Assembly: GCA_020746105.1 (NCBI GenBank)
Contig: CM036658.1
Coordinates: 29,785,099-29,849,098 of the forward strand
Length of the DNA stretch: 64,000 bases
Source: Trogon surrucura
Lineage: Eukaryota; Chordata; Aves; Trogoniformes; Trogonidae
Direction of reading: 5' to 3'
Part shown: piece after piece, positions 44,653 to 57,800 of the stretch
Layout: each line of letters opens with the position of its first letter
Numbering within the stretch: position 1 is the first letter of the stretch
Program-made: the position numbers and the translations under genes
The notes under the pieces: model-generated
What the model was told of the DNA's origin: nothing
The model's input: the letters and a program-made list of their open reading frames with translations, nothing else
Databases searched by the model: none

Positions 44653-47600
44653 AGTAGCTTCTCATTCAAGAAATATGCTGCCATGCTTAGATGCTTCTTA
44701 CCTTATAAAGGTAACCTCCTACACAAAGATCCCACCTCAGATGGAACTAGCAACTCACTTCAGATAGGTCACGTTGAACAAGTCCTTTTGCAGAGTTACT
44801 TCAAAAATCTCCTTCCAGTGTTACATGCCTCATCTGTTCGGTGGCTTTGCACTGCCTCCAAGATAGGTGAAGCAGCTGTGAAAAAAAAAGAGAAAACAGC
44901 TTTGGAGTGGTTATATTTGTGGGGTACCTGACAGTAAACTGGGACCAAAGCAGCATTGTAGCACTCTCATTAAGAAAAAAGATAGACTAGGCCAATAGGA
45001 ACCTTGTTTTAAAAGGATTTCACAGATGATGAATGCCACAGCCAGGTTTAGAAAACAGTTCAGCTTTATATTAATACAGAATATGTAATGACATTGTTAC
45101 CATAACTTAAAAGTTGAAAATTTTGCAGAATAGGACATGACAAGAATAAGATCTACAGTAGGACTGATGACCTTATTTTCTTGTATGTTCTAATATGATG
45201 GAAAAACATCAAGGGAAATTTTCTACACAGTACATCTTTATTCCATATGGAAATGTTTGTGGTTTTGGGGAATAGAGCAACAATTATTATTCTTCACAGA
45301 ACAATAGGCTCTGCTATAACCTGTTGCTTCCTCAGAGAGTGCAAAGCACTCTCTTTTTGATAGACACTGAACTGCTCCTGTGCCCGTGATTCAGAACTCA
45401 GGAATCCTGCAGTGATAGCTACCGATACAGGTTCGAGAAGGCTCCTTCAGCTTGTCCTCGTGGAAGGCTTTCCTTCAGATTTTCATATGGAGCTACCATA
45501 AACAGCATAATCACAGACAGCTGAAGGTAGTGTTATGAAGGAATTTGTACTGCTTAGCTAAAATCTTGGTAATGAGTACTTAAAAGTTTAATCTGCACAT
45601 GCCTTGAAAGATGATATGCACCTCTACCTCTACACCTCTACATGTTTGCATTCCTGCTATATGCAAATAGAATGTGGAAAAGTGAAAGTGAACAAATACA
45701 TGGTTTCAGGTGGTCTTGCATTGTCATACTGTTTGAACCTTTTTTTTTAGCTAACACTACTTTGATCCTTATGAAGCCCTAATCTGTTGGAGCATTATGG
45801 TAGTGCATAGTGGTTGAATTCGTATACAATGAATATTAATTGTTTCTGTAAATATGACCCCGTTTTAAGTGAAACACTAGTGTGAATCACGGAAGTGATC
45901 ATCTAAATTTCCTAAAACTTTCTGTGGGGTTCAGTGTTGCTAACCACAACCAGTGTTCTCCCAGAAAGTCTATCTGTGTTAGAAAAATATTAAGTAGACA
46001 GATTGCAGAAGCTTCACAACTTAATTTAAGTGTTTATCTGTAGTTCATATAACCTGAACCATCAGGGTTTCCTGTAGCAACAAAATTTCATACGGAACAG
46101 AGAGTAGAAGTGCAAAGGTCTCAGAGAAGTATCAAAAAAACTAATTACTTCTGCATTTATGTTTCCAGATTGACATCTGAAGAAACTGGTTTTTCTGAAC
46201 ATTTCAGAAACCTGCTTACTAGGACTGAGTGATGATCCATGGCAATAGGGCTAGAAAGTGCGCGAGTTTGAACAACTGATCCGCTATCCTATGGGTAATG
46301 TCCCTTTTTCCTGTACACATAACTGCAGTAAAATTTAAGCATACTGATGGGCAGTATCAGGACATATCTGTATGTGGAGAAGGATGCCCTGCGGTGCACA
46401 AAGTGGACCATTTTAGCAAGTGTGAATCTGAAGAGACAGCTTGCCCTGGAAAGGCAGCTGGCTCATTTTTATCAGTTATGGCAATTTGGTTTGCCTTTTC
46501 TTTGTCCACACAGAAGCTAAGGCCATTCTGAAAGGGTAGTTTCCACTTCTAGCAGACTGTGTGGGCTGAATGTGAAATAGCTGGTAAGATCTGATTGTTG
46601 TATGTCCTTAGTGCATCATCAGTATATTGAAACAGTCACTTTAAAATAAAAAAAAAAAGATACCTTATCACTGAAGCAATGCAGAACAGACAGTATCACA
46701 TAGGGAAGTGGGTTTTCATTTCCAGTGAGAAGCCTTTTTGTATTTTGACGGAGCATGCAGACAGCGTTTCAATCATTAAATTCCAGTTGTCAAAGTCATC
46801 AGCAATCCAAGAATCATGATAATGACATATTGAAACATGTTGGTCCTATGGAGTTATATGTAATAATTAGGAGGGATACTAGAGAGCTCTATGCTGTCAA
46901 TCTGAAATGCTATTTCTGGAGTATATCTGCAGCATTTACCTCGATCTTTTGAAAGCTCTACAGAAATAAGGCAGTTCTGCATGTCCAGTCCATTATTCAA
47001 AATTCCTTGTCCTTTTTCTGCCTCCCATAAAGTCCCTTCAGATAAACCCTTCTCTCTTCTACTGTGAAAACAAGGAGGGAAGTAATACACAGCTAAAATA
47101 CTCATGAGAAAATATCGTCACAGCTCGGTAGGAAGAACTGGAAATTAACATTGCAGACCCGCACATGCGGCATATATATAGTAATGTTTGTTACCATGGA
47201 TATGTATGAAGAAAAAAATAGCTCCTAATAGTTTTAATTTTGCTGCTGGTGTCACAGGGAGTGGTTCTGGGACTCATGCATCACCATCCACTGTAACTGC
47301 TGCTATACTGGGAAGAGATAACAACAAGGAAGGAAAACCGGAGATTTCAGCTCTTTCTCAGACTTTGTCTGCTCAATGCTGCTCACATCAATATCTGCAT
47401 CTTTATAGCAGATATTACTATTGCTAATTACCCCCCAAAATATTTCTGGATTGTTTAACTGCAGTGAGATTCTTAGATGTAAAGAGAGCAGTAGAAAAAT
47501 ATAGTGCAAAGGAGACTTCTGCAGAAGATATTCTGCAGATACACAAGTTCTACTGTAACTGCTCTTTCCATGGTTAACCACCAGCCATGCCTGAGCCCTG

Positions 47601-48397
47601 ATAAGAGGCTGAATCCACGCTCATACATTACGTGGGGTCAACTAAGACCAAGATGCATTGGGCATCACACAGCACTATAGGTAAATTCTCTTGAAGTCCA
47701 ATACAAGCTGACTGTACGTGAACCTCCTGTTGGGAACAGTCCCAGCAATGCCCTACGTGCTTTGCAGCATGCTGGCTGGCAGGCCCACAAGGTGCCGACG
47801 AATTTTAGCAGGTTAATATGACAGATAATTGTGCTCCAATGCTAGAGGATGCTTCTCATATACTTGAGCACAGTGCTCTTCATATAATGAGCAAGAGCTG
47901 TTAAGAAACCAGATAGCTCTCAAGCCGTAGGTTTATTCCTGGACATCTAATGTAGGAAGTAGGTATCCTTGTTTTGTTCCATTCATTAGAGGGAATTTTA
48001 CAGATTAATCGGAGGGAGAAAACTAGTTATGAATTGTATTTTAGCTACTTGCAGTAAAATGAAACCACAAGAAATAGCCATATTACAATACCTAGCTAGG
48101 CTAGAGGGCTATTGTTCCTAAAAGCATCATCTACAACAGGGATATTAACTGCAAATAACAAAAATGAAAAAGATACTATGGTGTGAATCATTTTACTAGT
48201 CCAGTAATAGACTCTTTTCTCCTTTTTTATTTGTCTCTTCACGATGGATATTTTTTCTGTTGCAGCCTTAGGATGGGAACAAACTCTTAAATAGTTTCCA
48301 AATCCAGCTGTATTGACCAGGTTAGCAAATTTAAACTAATGGTGCTAAAGATATGCAATAACTGTGCATTATACCTGTCCTCCAAACTGTGGAAGTT

Positions 48398-48417
48398 AAC
48401 TGTGGTTAACCATAGTT
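48398..48417. other. 20-bp near-perfect palindrome
   Basis: AACTGTGGTTAACCATAGTT differs from its reverse complement at one symmetric pair. It contains GTTAAC and a RUNX-like TGTGGT. It could be a dimer binding site, or chance. Confidence 0.4.
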
Positions 48418-50407
48418 GAAGAATCAGCTAATTTCCAAAGAACTGAGGTGATAGTGATGAGTTTTCAATAAAGAGGACTTCTCCTAAAATTAAAGACATT
48501 AATGTGATAATATAAAGGTAGGATTTTTAAATGACTGTTTTATTTTGGGTAGATAAACATCAATGAGTGAACAAGAGAGCAGGTATGATGTTACTCTTGT
48601 GTGCAGTATTGTTAGCTCTGGTAACTGTACAGGAATGAAGGATGGAGTCCTGTTTATTTATATTTGTTTTCTGTTTGAGAGACAGCCGAAGAAGTAAAAT
48701 AAAATAAGAGCCTACTCAAATACATGCTATGTTTCCCCTTAAATTGAATTTCTCATTTTATCAGGAAGCAATACTTGCACTGATGTTAGACAGGCAGCTA
48801 AAAGGTCAGCAAGTTCCCTTGGTTGCCTTTTGTCAAGGGTTTTTGACTTGTCTGTGAATAAAGATCTCCCAGGAGGAAGGCAGACCTGAATTTCCTGTCA
48901 TCTTGAAGACAGCAATGAATTTGAAAATGTTACAAAAAGCATAAGGGACTTGAAGCACACCTTCAAATGCACTGCTGATGCCAATAGCTTCCCATGTAAA
49001 CATGCACACAGAGTTGTTTTGGATTTGTTCTGTCAACTTTTTGTTGTGAAACAAATTGTTATACAGCTGCCCACCTTGAATACTGAATGAATCTGATGGT
49101 TTTCCATTACTGCACTGTACCTAATCAGGACTACAATCTCTCTGGGTTAGCTGTGGTACTGGCACACTCCCAACAGTGTTGTGCTGAACCACTTTTCATT
49201 TTCCGTCATACGGCTGGCTGTCCCATCCCATCCTGCTTGCTTGCAGCCCTTGATACTCTTTAAAAGTGCTGAGGGTTAAGAGAGACTTAGGAGGTATCTG
49301 GGCAAAAAGAAAAACTCACTCACTCATGAGGAGCATTAATCATTCCAGGAAGCACATAGGTTTCTCTCCAACAGACAGAACTAGTTATCGCTTTTTCTTA
49401 ATATCCATGGGAAAACGCTTCTTGTTCTTATAGCTTTAATGGGGACATTCTCCCAGAATGTACTTTAGTTATAAAAGCTTCTATTATTGTTTTTTCCTCA
49501 CTCACCTTAGTTAGTGAAACACAGTACAATCTGTGAACAATATGTTGTAACTGCATATTGCATATGGGGAAAAAAACAACAATGTGAAAGAGGGTGAATA
49601 AATCTGTGCTTTTAAGTCCAGAGACCTGGCTTGTTTTATGAGGTTACATCACGTAGCAAAAAGTGTATTCAGTTATTTAGTTCAGAAATTCTGTGTGATA
49701 GCAGATTTACAAGTAAGAAAATGAAAGCCCACTCTAATCAGAGAGAGCCTACAACATTCTCAGGATGCTCAGGAAGTTGTTGTGTAATGACTGCTCATAA
49801 AATTTTCACTCTGGGCTTGTCTAGCTAGAGATACATTCATAATGGAAAAAAAATTAATGGTTTAATGTAATTACTGTCATCAGTAACTGATGCATACATT
49901 GTAAGCTACTATGAAAATAAAAACAAGCAGAGATGAGAGGGTTGTCAGCTATTATTGGATTCTTTGTCTATTTAAGACTCCCTTTCACTCCACCTTCCCT
50001 ACACCCCATCCCCAGGAAAGTGTGTTTCAGAATGGATTATTGAAAAAAACCTCCACAGGAGAAATAAGCTACTCTTTGTTGTGTATTTTGGAAGCTTTGC
50101 AGAGGAAAGAAAACTCGAAGTTAGGTAGAAATCATGAAGGTTTATCTCAGCTGAGAATAAAATCAGTAATATTATAAAAACTGTTCAATACAGTGAAGGA
50201 ATTGTTTTCTTTAGGATTACCCTTCATATAGAGCTTCTTCTCAATTTGCTTGTGGCAATTCCAGGAATGTGTAAGACACAGAAGTGCTGAGACCATAGCA
50301 GAATGGGGATAACCAAGGAATATGGAAGTTTGTCACCTATGTTCCCCTATTTTATAATCACGTAAGTGCACAGAGACGTGCATATTGAAGCAAGCACTTT
50401 TCATTAG

Positions 50408-50443
50408 TGGACTTGCAAGAATTAATGGACTTGCACGAATTGG
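50408..50443 (+). repeat. 18-bp tandem duplication (two units)
   Basis: TGGACTTGCAAGAATTAA is followed at once by TGGACTTGCACGAATTGG, with three differences. Confidence 0.75.
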
Positions 50444-51567
50444 ATCAAACATCTTCAAAGTAATCTCTAAATTTTATCGATTTGAATTTCTTTTACAAGT
50501 GGCAAGCCTGGGTCTGAAACCCTTTCTCCACTCCTGCAGCTTGCATGAGATGTGGTCAGTGAGATTATACTACAGCTGACATATCACGTAGGTATTTACC
50601 TAGAGATATTTAACTGTTCCTTGTATCCAGTTAAAACCTTTTTAGATCTGGAACTTGTTTTGCAATCAGCCGAAGTTCTAAACATACAAAGAGATTTGTA
50701 TCAAAAGGAATATAGCAACAGAGATTCGAGCCAAGTAGTTTTAGATCCTCCAGCTTTCTGCTTATTTTCTAAAGTTAAATGTTACTTTAAAGGATGTTTG
50801 CTTAATGCTCTTTGATTTATGCTGTCCAATAGGTTACATATAACTGCAATTCACAAAGTTATCTCCTGGTTTTATTTTTTTGGTTAGAAATAAAATGCAA
50901 AGCTTAACACAAGTTAATAGGACTCCCAGAGGGGGAAAAATAAGCAAAACTATGTAAAAGCTGCAAAAGTAATTTGGTTTAATTAAATAAGGCCCAACAT
51001 TTTTATTTCCCTCATGGATGCATTACCTGAATCAATAGGAATGTATACAGACTAAGGGCAGAAGAGTACAAATCCAATCACAAAGTCTTTTCTTTTCACT
51101 ATTGTACTGAACAACTGCAAAATGGATCACTTGGTAACACTTTCAATTAAAAATCCCAAAGACGCATTTCATGTATATTGACCATGAAAGCAAATGCTAA
51201 ATAAACAGCTATTTACTTGCAATAATCAATTACTGAAGATGACTACTGTTAATGCAGATTACGACTAATATTACTGGTAAAGGTCTGTGTCTACTATATG
51301 GTAGATACATTTGTTCTGGTTCATAATACTGAGTAAGTGTTCAAGCCATAGTAAATCAATCCAAGGCTCTTTTATCCTCAAAGCTTTTAAAATATTCTGT
51401 GCTGCCATTTCTTTTCTAAAAAAGAAAATATACCCAAGACTCAGTCACATGCCTGTTGGCCAAATATCCATTTCCAGTGCATGCACTTCTGCAGCCTCTG
51501 ATTTTCTCAGGTCAACAAGGTGCTCATAGTAGAATTTCTGTCTGTGGGTGCCACTGGTGTGCTCTAT

Positions 51568-51830
51568 CACAGAATCATAGAATTGCTGGAGTTCGAAGGG
51601 ACCTCTAGAGATCATTTAGTCCAACCCCTCTGCTAAAACAGGATTGCCTAGAACAGGCTACACAGGACTGCATCCAGGCAGGTTTTGAAAATCTCCAGAG
51701 ACTCCACAGCCTCACTGGGCAACCTGTTTCAGTGCTCTGTCAACCTCACAGTAAAGAAGTTCTTCCTCCTATTTAGATGAAACTTCCAGTGCTCTAGCTT
51801 GTGCCCGTTGCATCTTGTCCTCTATCCATA
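51568..51830 (-). mobile_element. CR1 LINE 3' fragment, minus strand
   Basis: The plus strand begins CACAGAATCATAGAATTG, then GAAGGGACCTCTAGAGATCA and TTAGTCCAACCCCTCTGC, followed by the complement of the C-terminal ORF2 region (CTCACTGGGCAACCTGTTTC, AAGAAGTTCTTCCTCCT). Homology fades near 51830. It is more diverged than the 14-28 kb group and contains a small internal deletion. Confidence 0.85.
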
Positions 51831-54800
51831 GCCTTGGCTGAGGCCACCTTAGGAATATTTTCCTTCTACACATGCAGGTGTCCCTTGTGATGTCCCCAAA
51901 GCCATGAGTAATGTATTTCTGCTGCCCACCTCCATGTGATGGGTTACTTTTATGAAAAAGGACAATGGTCCATGGCCAGGACTAACCAGGAGTGGTCCTG
52001 AGCTCCCTTGGCCAGGGGAAGTAACCAACCCTGTGAAACAACAGCATCAACCCTTTGCCTGCCAGGCTAACAGGACCACTGGCAGGCCATGCAACCGAGG
52101 GGAAAGACATGGCTGGGCACTGGCTGCTGCAAGCATTTGTTCCCATTAGTGCCAAAGAGTTTGGTTTAAACAAGCTTCCCAATCCCCAGAGCCAGACGCT
52201 CTGCAATGGCCTTCTCTCCCCAGGAGGGACTGAAAGGAAAAACGCTCACTCACCCATCCACTGTGAGCCACTATGAAAACAAACACAACTGGAGAGGAAA
52301 GGATGTCATTCCTCCTTCCTGGTTCACATGACAGTTTTGTCTGTCCCACAGGCTCATTTTACCTTCCACCCCTGCAGTGCAGGGCGAATACCTACATCTT
52401 AAAAAGAATGAGCATAACATTAAAACAGTTTTATAGCTGCTCCCAGTTGCCTAAAAGAGTCTCCAGACCCCTACCTGGAGATGTACAGGGTAAAACTAAG
52501 CCACAACAACTTCCCCCAACAAAGGAAGAATACTGTACATTTTCCTGGAGGTAGAACAAAACTGTAATCTTATCCAGCATTTATATCAGTTATGTTTTCA
52601 TGGACACAGTGAAATAAGGTCCTAAAAATCATCCTGGCAGTTTTGTAAACAAATAAACTATAAGATCTTATCCAGTGTATAATTTTATCTGCTCAGGTGA
52701 TAGATTTATTGTGCTAATATGAAACATGACTTTAAAAAATTGTGATTGCCTGTAATCTAGCCAGTCTTGATTGTATCAACATTTTGCTGTAAGGCAAAAC
52801 TGTGACTCTGAAAAATACCCTGATCTTGTGCAATCTGGAACTTACATGAGAGAGATGTTATCAAGATGTATCCAAACATTAGTTACAACTCAAGAAAAAA
52901 ATTTTAAAAAGAGAGAGATCTGTATGGCAACACTAAGCTATGTTTATTTTCTCTGAGGCATGGACTCGAGTCCATTGACTGCTAAAGACTGCTTTGTAGG
53001 CTTAGAGAATACTACCTGGTATGATATTGTGCTCTCTGCTGTCACTGAAAAAATGCAGTCCACAATGAAGTTTCCTGTGGCCTGCTCTTTCCCTCCTTCT
53101 GGCCTTTTCTATGCCAAAACAATATTAACTAATACTAACTCAAAAGTAAGGGTACATTTCTAGCCATATTCAAATTCCTCTATATGAAGCATATCTGTAA
53201 CTCCATGGACTTCAGCACAGAGATTCATTTATTTTGGTGTAACATGCCTCCAGAAATTTCTTCTACAAAGAACAAATCTCAGAAGGTGAGGCTAATGGAG
53301 TGTCTATCATTACAAGTGTTCAGCAGTTCCATAGGAAAATGTAAGATTAAAAAAATTTGGAAATCGTGGTAGATAAGTGAATAAAGAACTTTGAAGCTAT
53401 CTAGGCCACACCATGTGAAAGTAAAGGAATGATCACTATTTTTGTAAAACAGATTTTGAAGGAGATTCTGTTCACCTAGAAGTTATTATATGTCTCAATA
53501 TATCTGATTAACACCATATGTTAATCTATTCCCTTTAAAATGGTTATTCCCCCTGGTGTTACTTAGAGAAGATCAAGGCTGGGTAAATAAGCTTTCCACT
53601 CGTGCTAACATGGGTTGAGACCTTTCACAAATATGGTCAACTTACGTGAAGTAAAAGATAAACTTGGACAAAATATTGGAGGGAACCATGTTTTGCCAAC
53701 AGATCTCTGATTCCTTTACATACAAGTTCTGAACACCAAGAACTGCCTTCGTTGTTGTTATCCAGCTAAACCTGATCACAAACCCATCATATTCGTTTGC
53801 ATAAAGGGAGCAGTCAAATTGCACCAGTTACAGTACCTTGTATGCATGCAAATACTTTAGGGTACTCACTATCACGGCTGCAAGGTTCACCTGAAGTCAC
53901 ACTTCTTAGTCCATGTAAAGGTATTTACTGCCTCTATGTACCTACTTTACATACCTACTTTAAACACATTATTAATATTACCTAAAGAAAAATGAAATAC
54001 CAGCAGCTTCTTCTGAAAGTTCTTTGGCTTCTGCTATGCTGAAGCAAAGTCACCTGAGGGTACAAAGGACTGACACTGATCAGCCTTGGGGCATTCTCAT
54101 AACCTCTTCTATAAACTTCAGAAAAATCAGTTCCAAAGCCTAATTGTTTCTCTGGGAAACAGTCACAACTAAGAAAGGCCTTTGTCTGAGGTGTTGTTTT
54201 CCAACTGGCTGGAACTGCCAAGGCAGAACTATAACTAGCACACGTCTGTTGAGAGGGCAGAGGTTTCATGATGAATTACACTGGATCATTTGAAAGATCA
54301 GTTTAAGACATGATCAGGTTGTGTGTGATCTGTATGAAATTGGCAGGAGCACAGGACAGGTTTTTGTGCCATTTTTGAGCACGCGACTCCATTCATTCCC
54401 GAAGGAAACATCTGTGGAAGGCTTGACGGCTGGTGTAGCCTCTTGCTCTTAACCTTCTATTCTGGCATGCTTGGTAGTTTGTTTGCTCTCTAGGAAATTA
54501 TTTGATTAGACATGGTTTTTTCTTAAGTATATGATTGTGTTCTGGTCACAATGCTGCTGCCAGTGGATTGCAGTGAGTCACACCCATCAGTGGGTAACAT
54601 GCCTCCTGGGGGCTCTTCCTGCCACACCATGCCGGTGGAGGTAAGAAAGGAATGCACAGTGACTGTAGCTGAAGCTACAAAACAGGAAGGATTATGAACA
54701 GGTGTCAGTTCTCACAGGCAGGGTGACAGTATTCACAGGGCTCAATTCTGCACTTGGCCTTTGTGTATTAGATCAGTGAATGAATGCTATCTTCCCTTAC

Positions 54801-57800
54801 CTGCAAGGAAAAAAAAGCTGTCCTAGTCGTTTTTCAGCTGTTCCTGGCAGCATTAACTCTCTTCCTGAGCTGTTTGGAGTAGCACCACCATCAGTTCTCC
54901 TAGCAGTCTGTGAGAATAAACTGCTTGTGCGCAGTCCACACGGTCTTGATTTGATGCACATATCAAAACAAGGAGCACTGCATTCATGGACTTCAAAGGC
55001 TGCACAAGAGGTATGGACAGGATGCTAATCTCTGTTTGTTCTCCTATGGACTGTACGGGTCTTCATCAGCCAAAAAAGGGACTGTGCTGTACTGTTGTGT
55101 TCTCAGTCCGTGGTTGACCTCCGCTTATATATGACCATCATCAGTGGCAAGGCAGCATGACCAACCGTATGACACATATGCATCCAGCTCCAGCTGGACT
55201 GAGCTCAGTCAGGTCTGCTTGTGACTGCCCCAGGAGCCCTGGGCATTAACAGAACTGTGAAATTGTTACTTGTGCATGGCATTGTCACCTTTGTGTGCCC
55301 CCTGCTTCATAAAGCCATTTCTAAGCATCAGAGACCTCAGTTACTGCCTTCATGACTTCTGCACGACACTGCAAGTGCATTTGGTGGTCTTGAAAGAGAA
55401 GGCAGAGGCCTTTCTGGGTCACATTCAAGAATGACTCTCAGTCAATGAAATATTTTTTTTGGCTATGTTTTACAGTGAATGGAGAAGTGGATTGTCCCAC
55501 TCAAGGGGGAATTTCAGGGCCCATTTCTCCTTTTTTTTACTACTTAGGAGAGCAACAAAAGTTTAAGTCACTGTTTTGTAGGGAACCTGAAATATTTGGC
55601 ATCTCACATTTTTCATTTCATAGCTCCTTCTTTCTGTGTTTCCACCAACAGAATCTCCCATATGCTCGCTTTACCTTTTTGTCATTTTTCCCCCTCTACC
55701 TTCTGGCTGCCTATGTCAGGCAATGAGCTCTGCACAGATCCTAATGCTCTTTTACTCCCTCATGCCTCACCCTCTCACCTGGAAGGCAGTCTGCTTGCAC
55801 AAACAGTGCAGTGAACCAGAAATATTTAATTGGTACAAATTGTGCAAACAATGGTATCAAATGCAAAGAGAGGTAAGAATAGAAATCAAATGCAAACAGA
55901 TTGCATGATCAAACTGGAAAAGTAAATACAGTCAACGACAGTAGAACAAAACTAAAAAAAAAAAAAAGGTACAAACAAGGAAAGGAAAATAACAGCAGCA
56001 AATACGTGTGAAATACTGAAAAAAAGTCATAAAACACTAGAAAAATGTAAAAACCAAGCAACTGTGTAGGCAGTGACTATTATTAAGGTGCAAATTTTCT
56101 GTAGTGCTGAAAAAACCCAATTGGTGATTCATGGTACCACAAAAGGAAGGCAAAACTGAAAAAAATAAAACTAAGGGGTGCAAAGGATAAAACCTATGTT
56201 GGCACTTGAAACAGTAATCATCAGTGACCATGGCAACATTCTTCTGTAGCAAGTGCATTCCAGTAAGAGCAGAGAGGGCTGAGGGCAAGGTGCAGGGACT
56301 GGAGGGTGACACCCAGGCTGCATGGCTGGAGGGTGGCTGCCACAGCCTCCACAGCACACAGAGTCCCAGCTGACCTCTTGCTCAGGCAGTTCTGGCTGGT
56401 GGGATGTGGCAGGACGTGGGAGATGTGCTGGTGTTATTGCTGTGCAGGGAACAGTGGCTTGTGGAGAGGGCAAGTGCCTAAGTAAAAAGTGGGCTAACTT
56501 GGATAGCCATCTGGAGGGGAAACTAGTGACAGAGCAGGCATTCAGCTGGTGTGGTAGAAAAATTCCCTAGGTGTGTCATTGATGGTATGATCAACGTCTT
56601 CAACACAAGAAAGCCCTAGAGAGGCACAGAAAATTCCCAACTGGTATCAAAATACCGGTTTGCTCTTCAGAGCTTTCCTTTGCCAGACATGCTCATTCCT
56701 CCATGTCCCTTGCTGCCAGCTTCTCCAACAGACAAGGAGAACATCTTTCCCACCTTTGTCCTCTGTTGAGGTATCTGCCTTGTTGAGTTCTGGTGGATGC
56801 TGGCTTATCCTTACCTTGGGGGCCAAGCTGATCTGCTGTGCAGGTGGACCTCCAACCCAGCTTCTGCACTGTGAACTTCTGACCCTTCTTGCATTTTCTT
56901 GCTTGGAATGCATGAAAGGAACCACAGCACAATGTTGTACAATATTTCTATTGTTCCATCCTCTGCACATTCAAACTTAAACATCTTCAGTCACAGGGAG
57001 AACAGTTTTTGTGTCATTGAGTAGAATAACATAAGTTATCATCATGTAGCTTGCGAGTTACGAAAAACTTTACCCTAAAGAAAATTACATCGTTCTGGGA
57101 CATGGTAGCATGACATACTTCCCCTGGCTTCATATGCTGATGAGGAGAACAGGTAAACAAAAAAGTGAGTAAATTCACACAAATGATGAATATAAAAGTG
57201 AGGAAATTCTGTTGTCCAAATTTGGAGGAGAGAAACTCTATGTACTTGTGCACGTATTTGACACCACAGCAACGGAGCTATAAAGCTCCAGCTAACTACT
57301 AAGAAGCCTGTACTTGCCTGCTCTGCTCTCCTGTCCAAGAATGGATTGGCAATATTGTGCATTTTTTCTATGCTTTATTTGTCATTCTATCTAGAATTTT
57401 AAAAATGCACAAAAATTTAAGAACCTAAACCAATTTAACCAGTCCTCTCTCTAAGTCAAAAAAAGGGGAATTTTGGTTTTTGTTGGAAAGAAAGGTGAAG
57501 ATTTAAGCCTCTACTCCATCCCCCTGTCAAGACTTGGTAACTCACGTTTAGATTTAGTTCTTCTTAACACTAGCTACTCATCTCAGTTACTCAGTTTTAT
57601 GACTACTATAATTTAGCAGTAACGACATACAAAACACAGATGGAATATTCTGCCTAAACAAAATGTATTTCTCTTTGCACTGTGTTACAAAAACTCCTTC
57701 TAATATAAATGCCTTGTTATTTCCATTCTGCTGTGTTTAATTTTCGGTATTAAACTGTTCCTATGATTCATTAATACCATGTCCAAAATATATTCCAGCT

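Larger units (their letters stand above)
44653..51567. other. Long stretch of unique sequence
   Basis: No gene or interspersed repeat was recognised. Minor features are a near-palindrome at 48398-48417 and an 18-bp tandem duplication at 50408-50443. ORFs are all shorter than about 100 codons and lack recognisable domains. Confidence 0.5.

Noticed and set aside
51938-52560. Possible additional LTR starting TGTGATGGGTTAC
   Set aside because: The TG start and moderate GC content are suggestive, but no second copy, matching CA end or target duplication could be found in the window.
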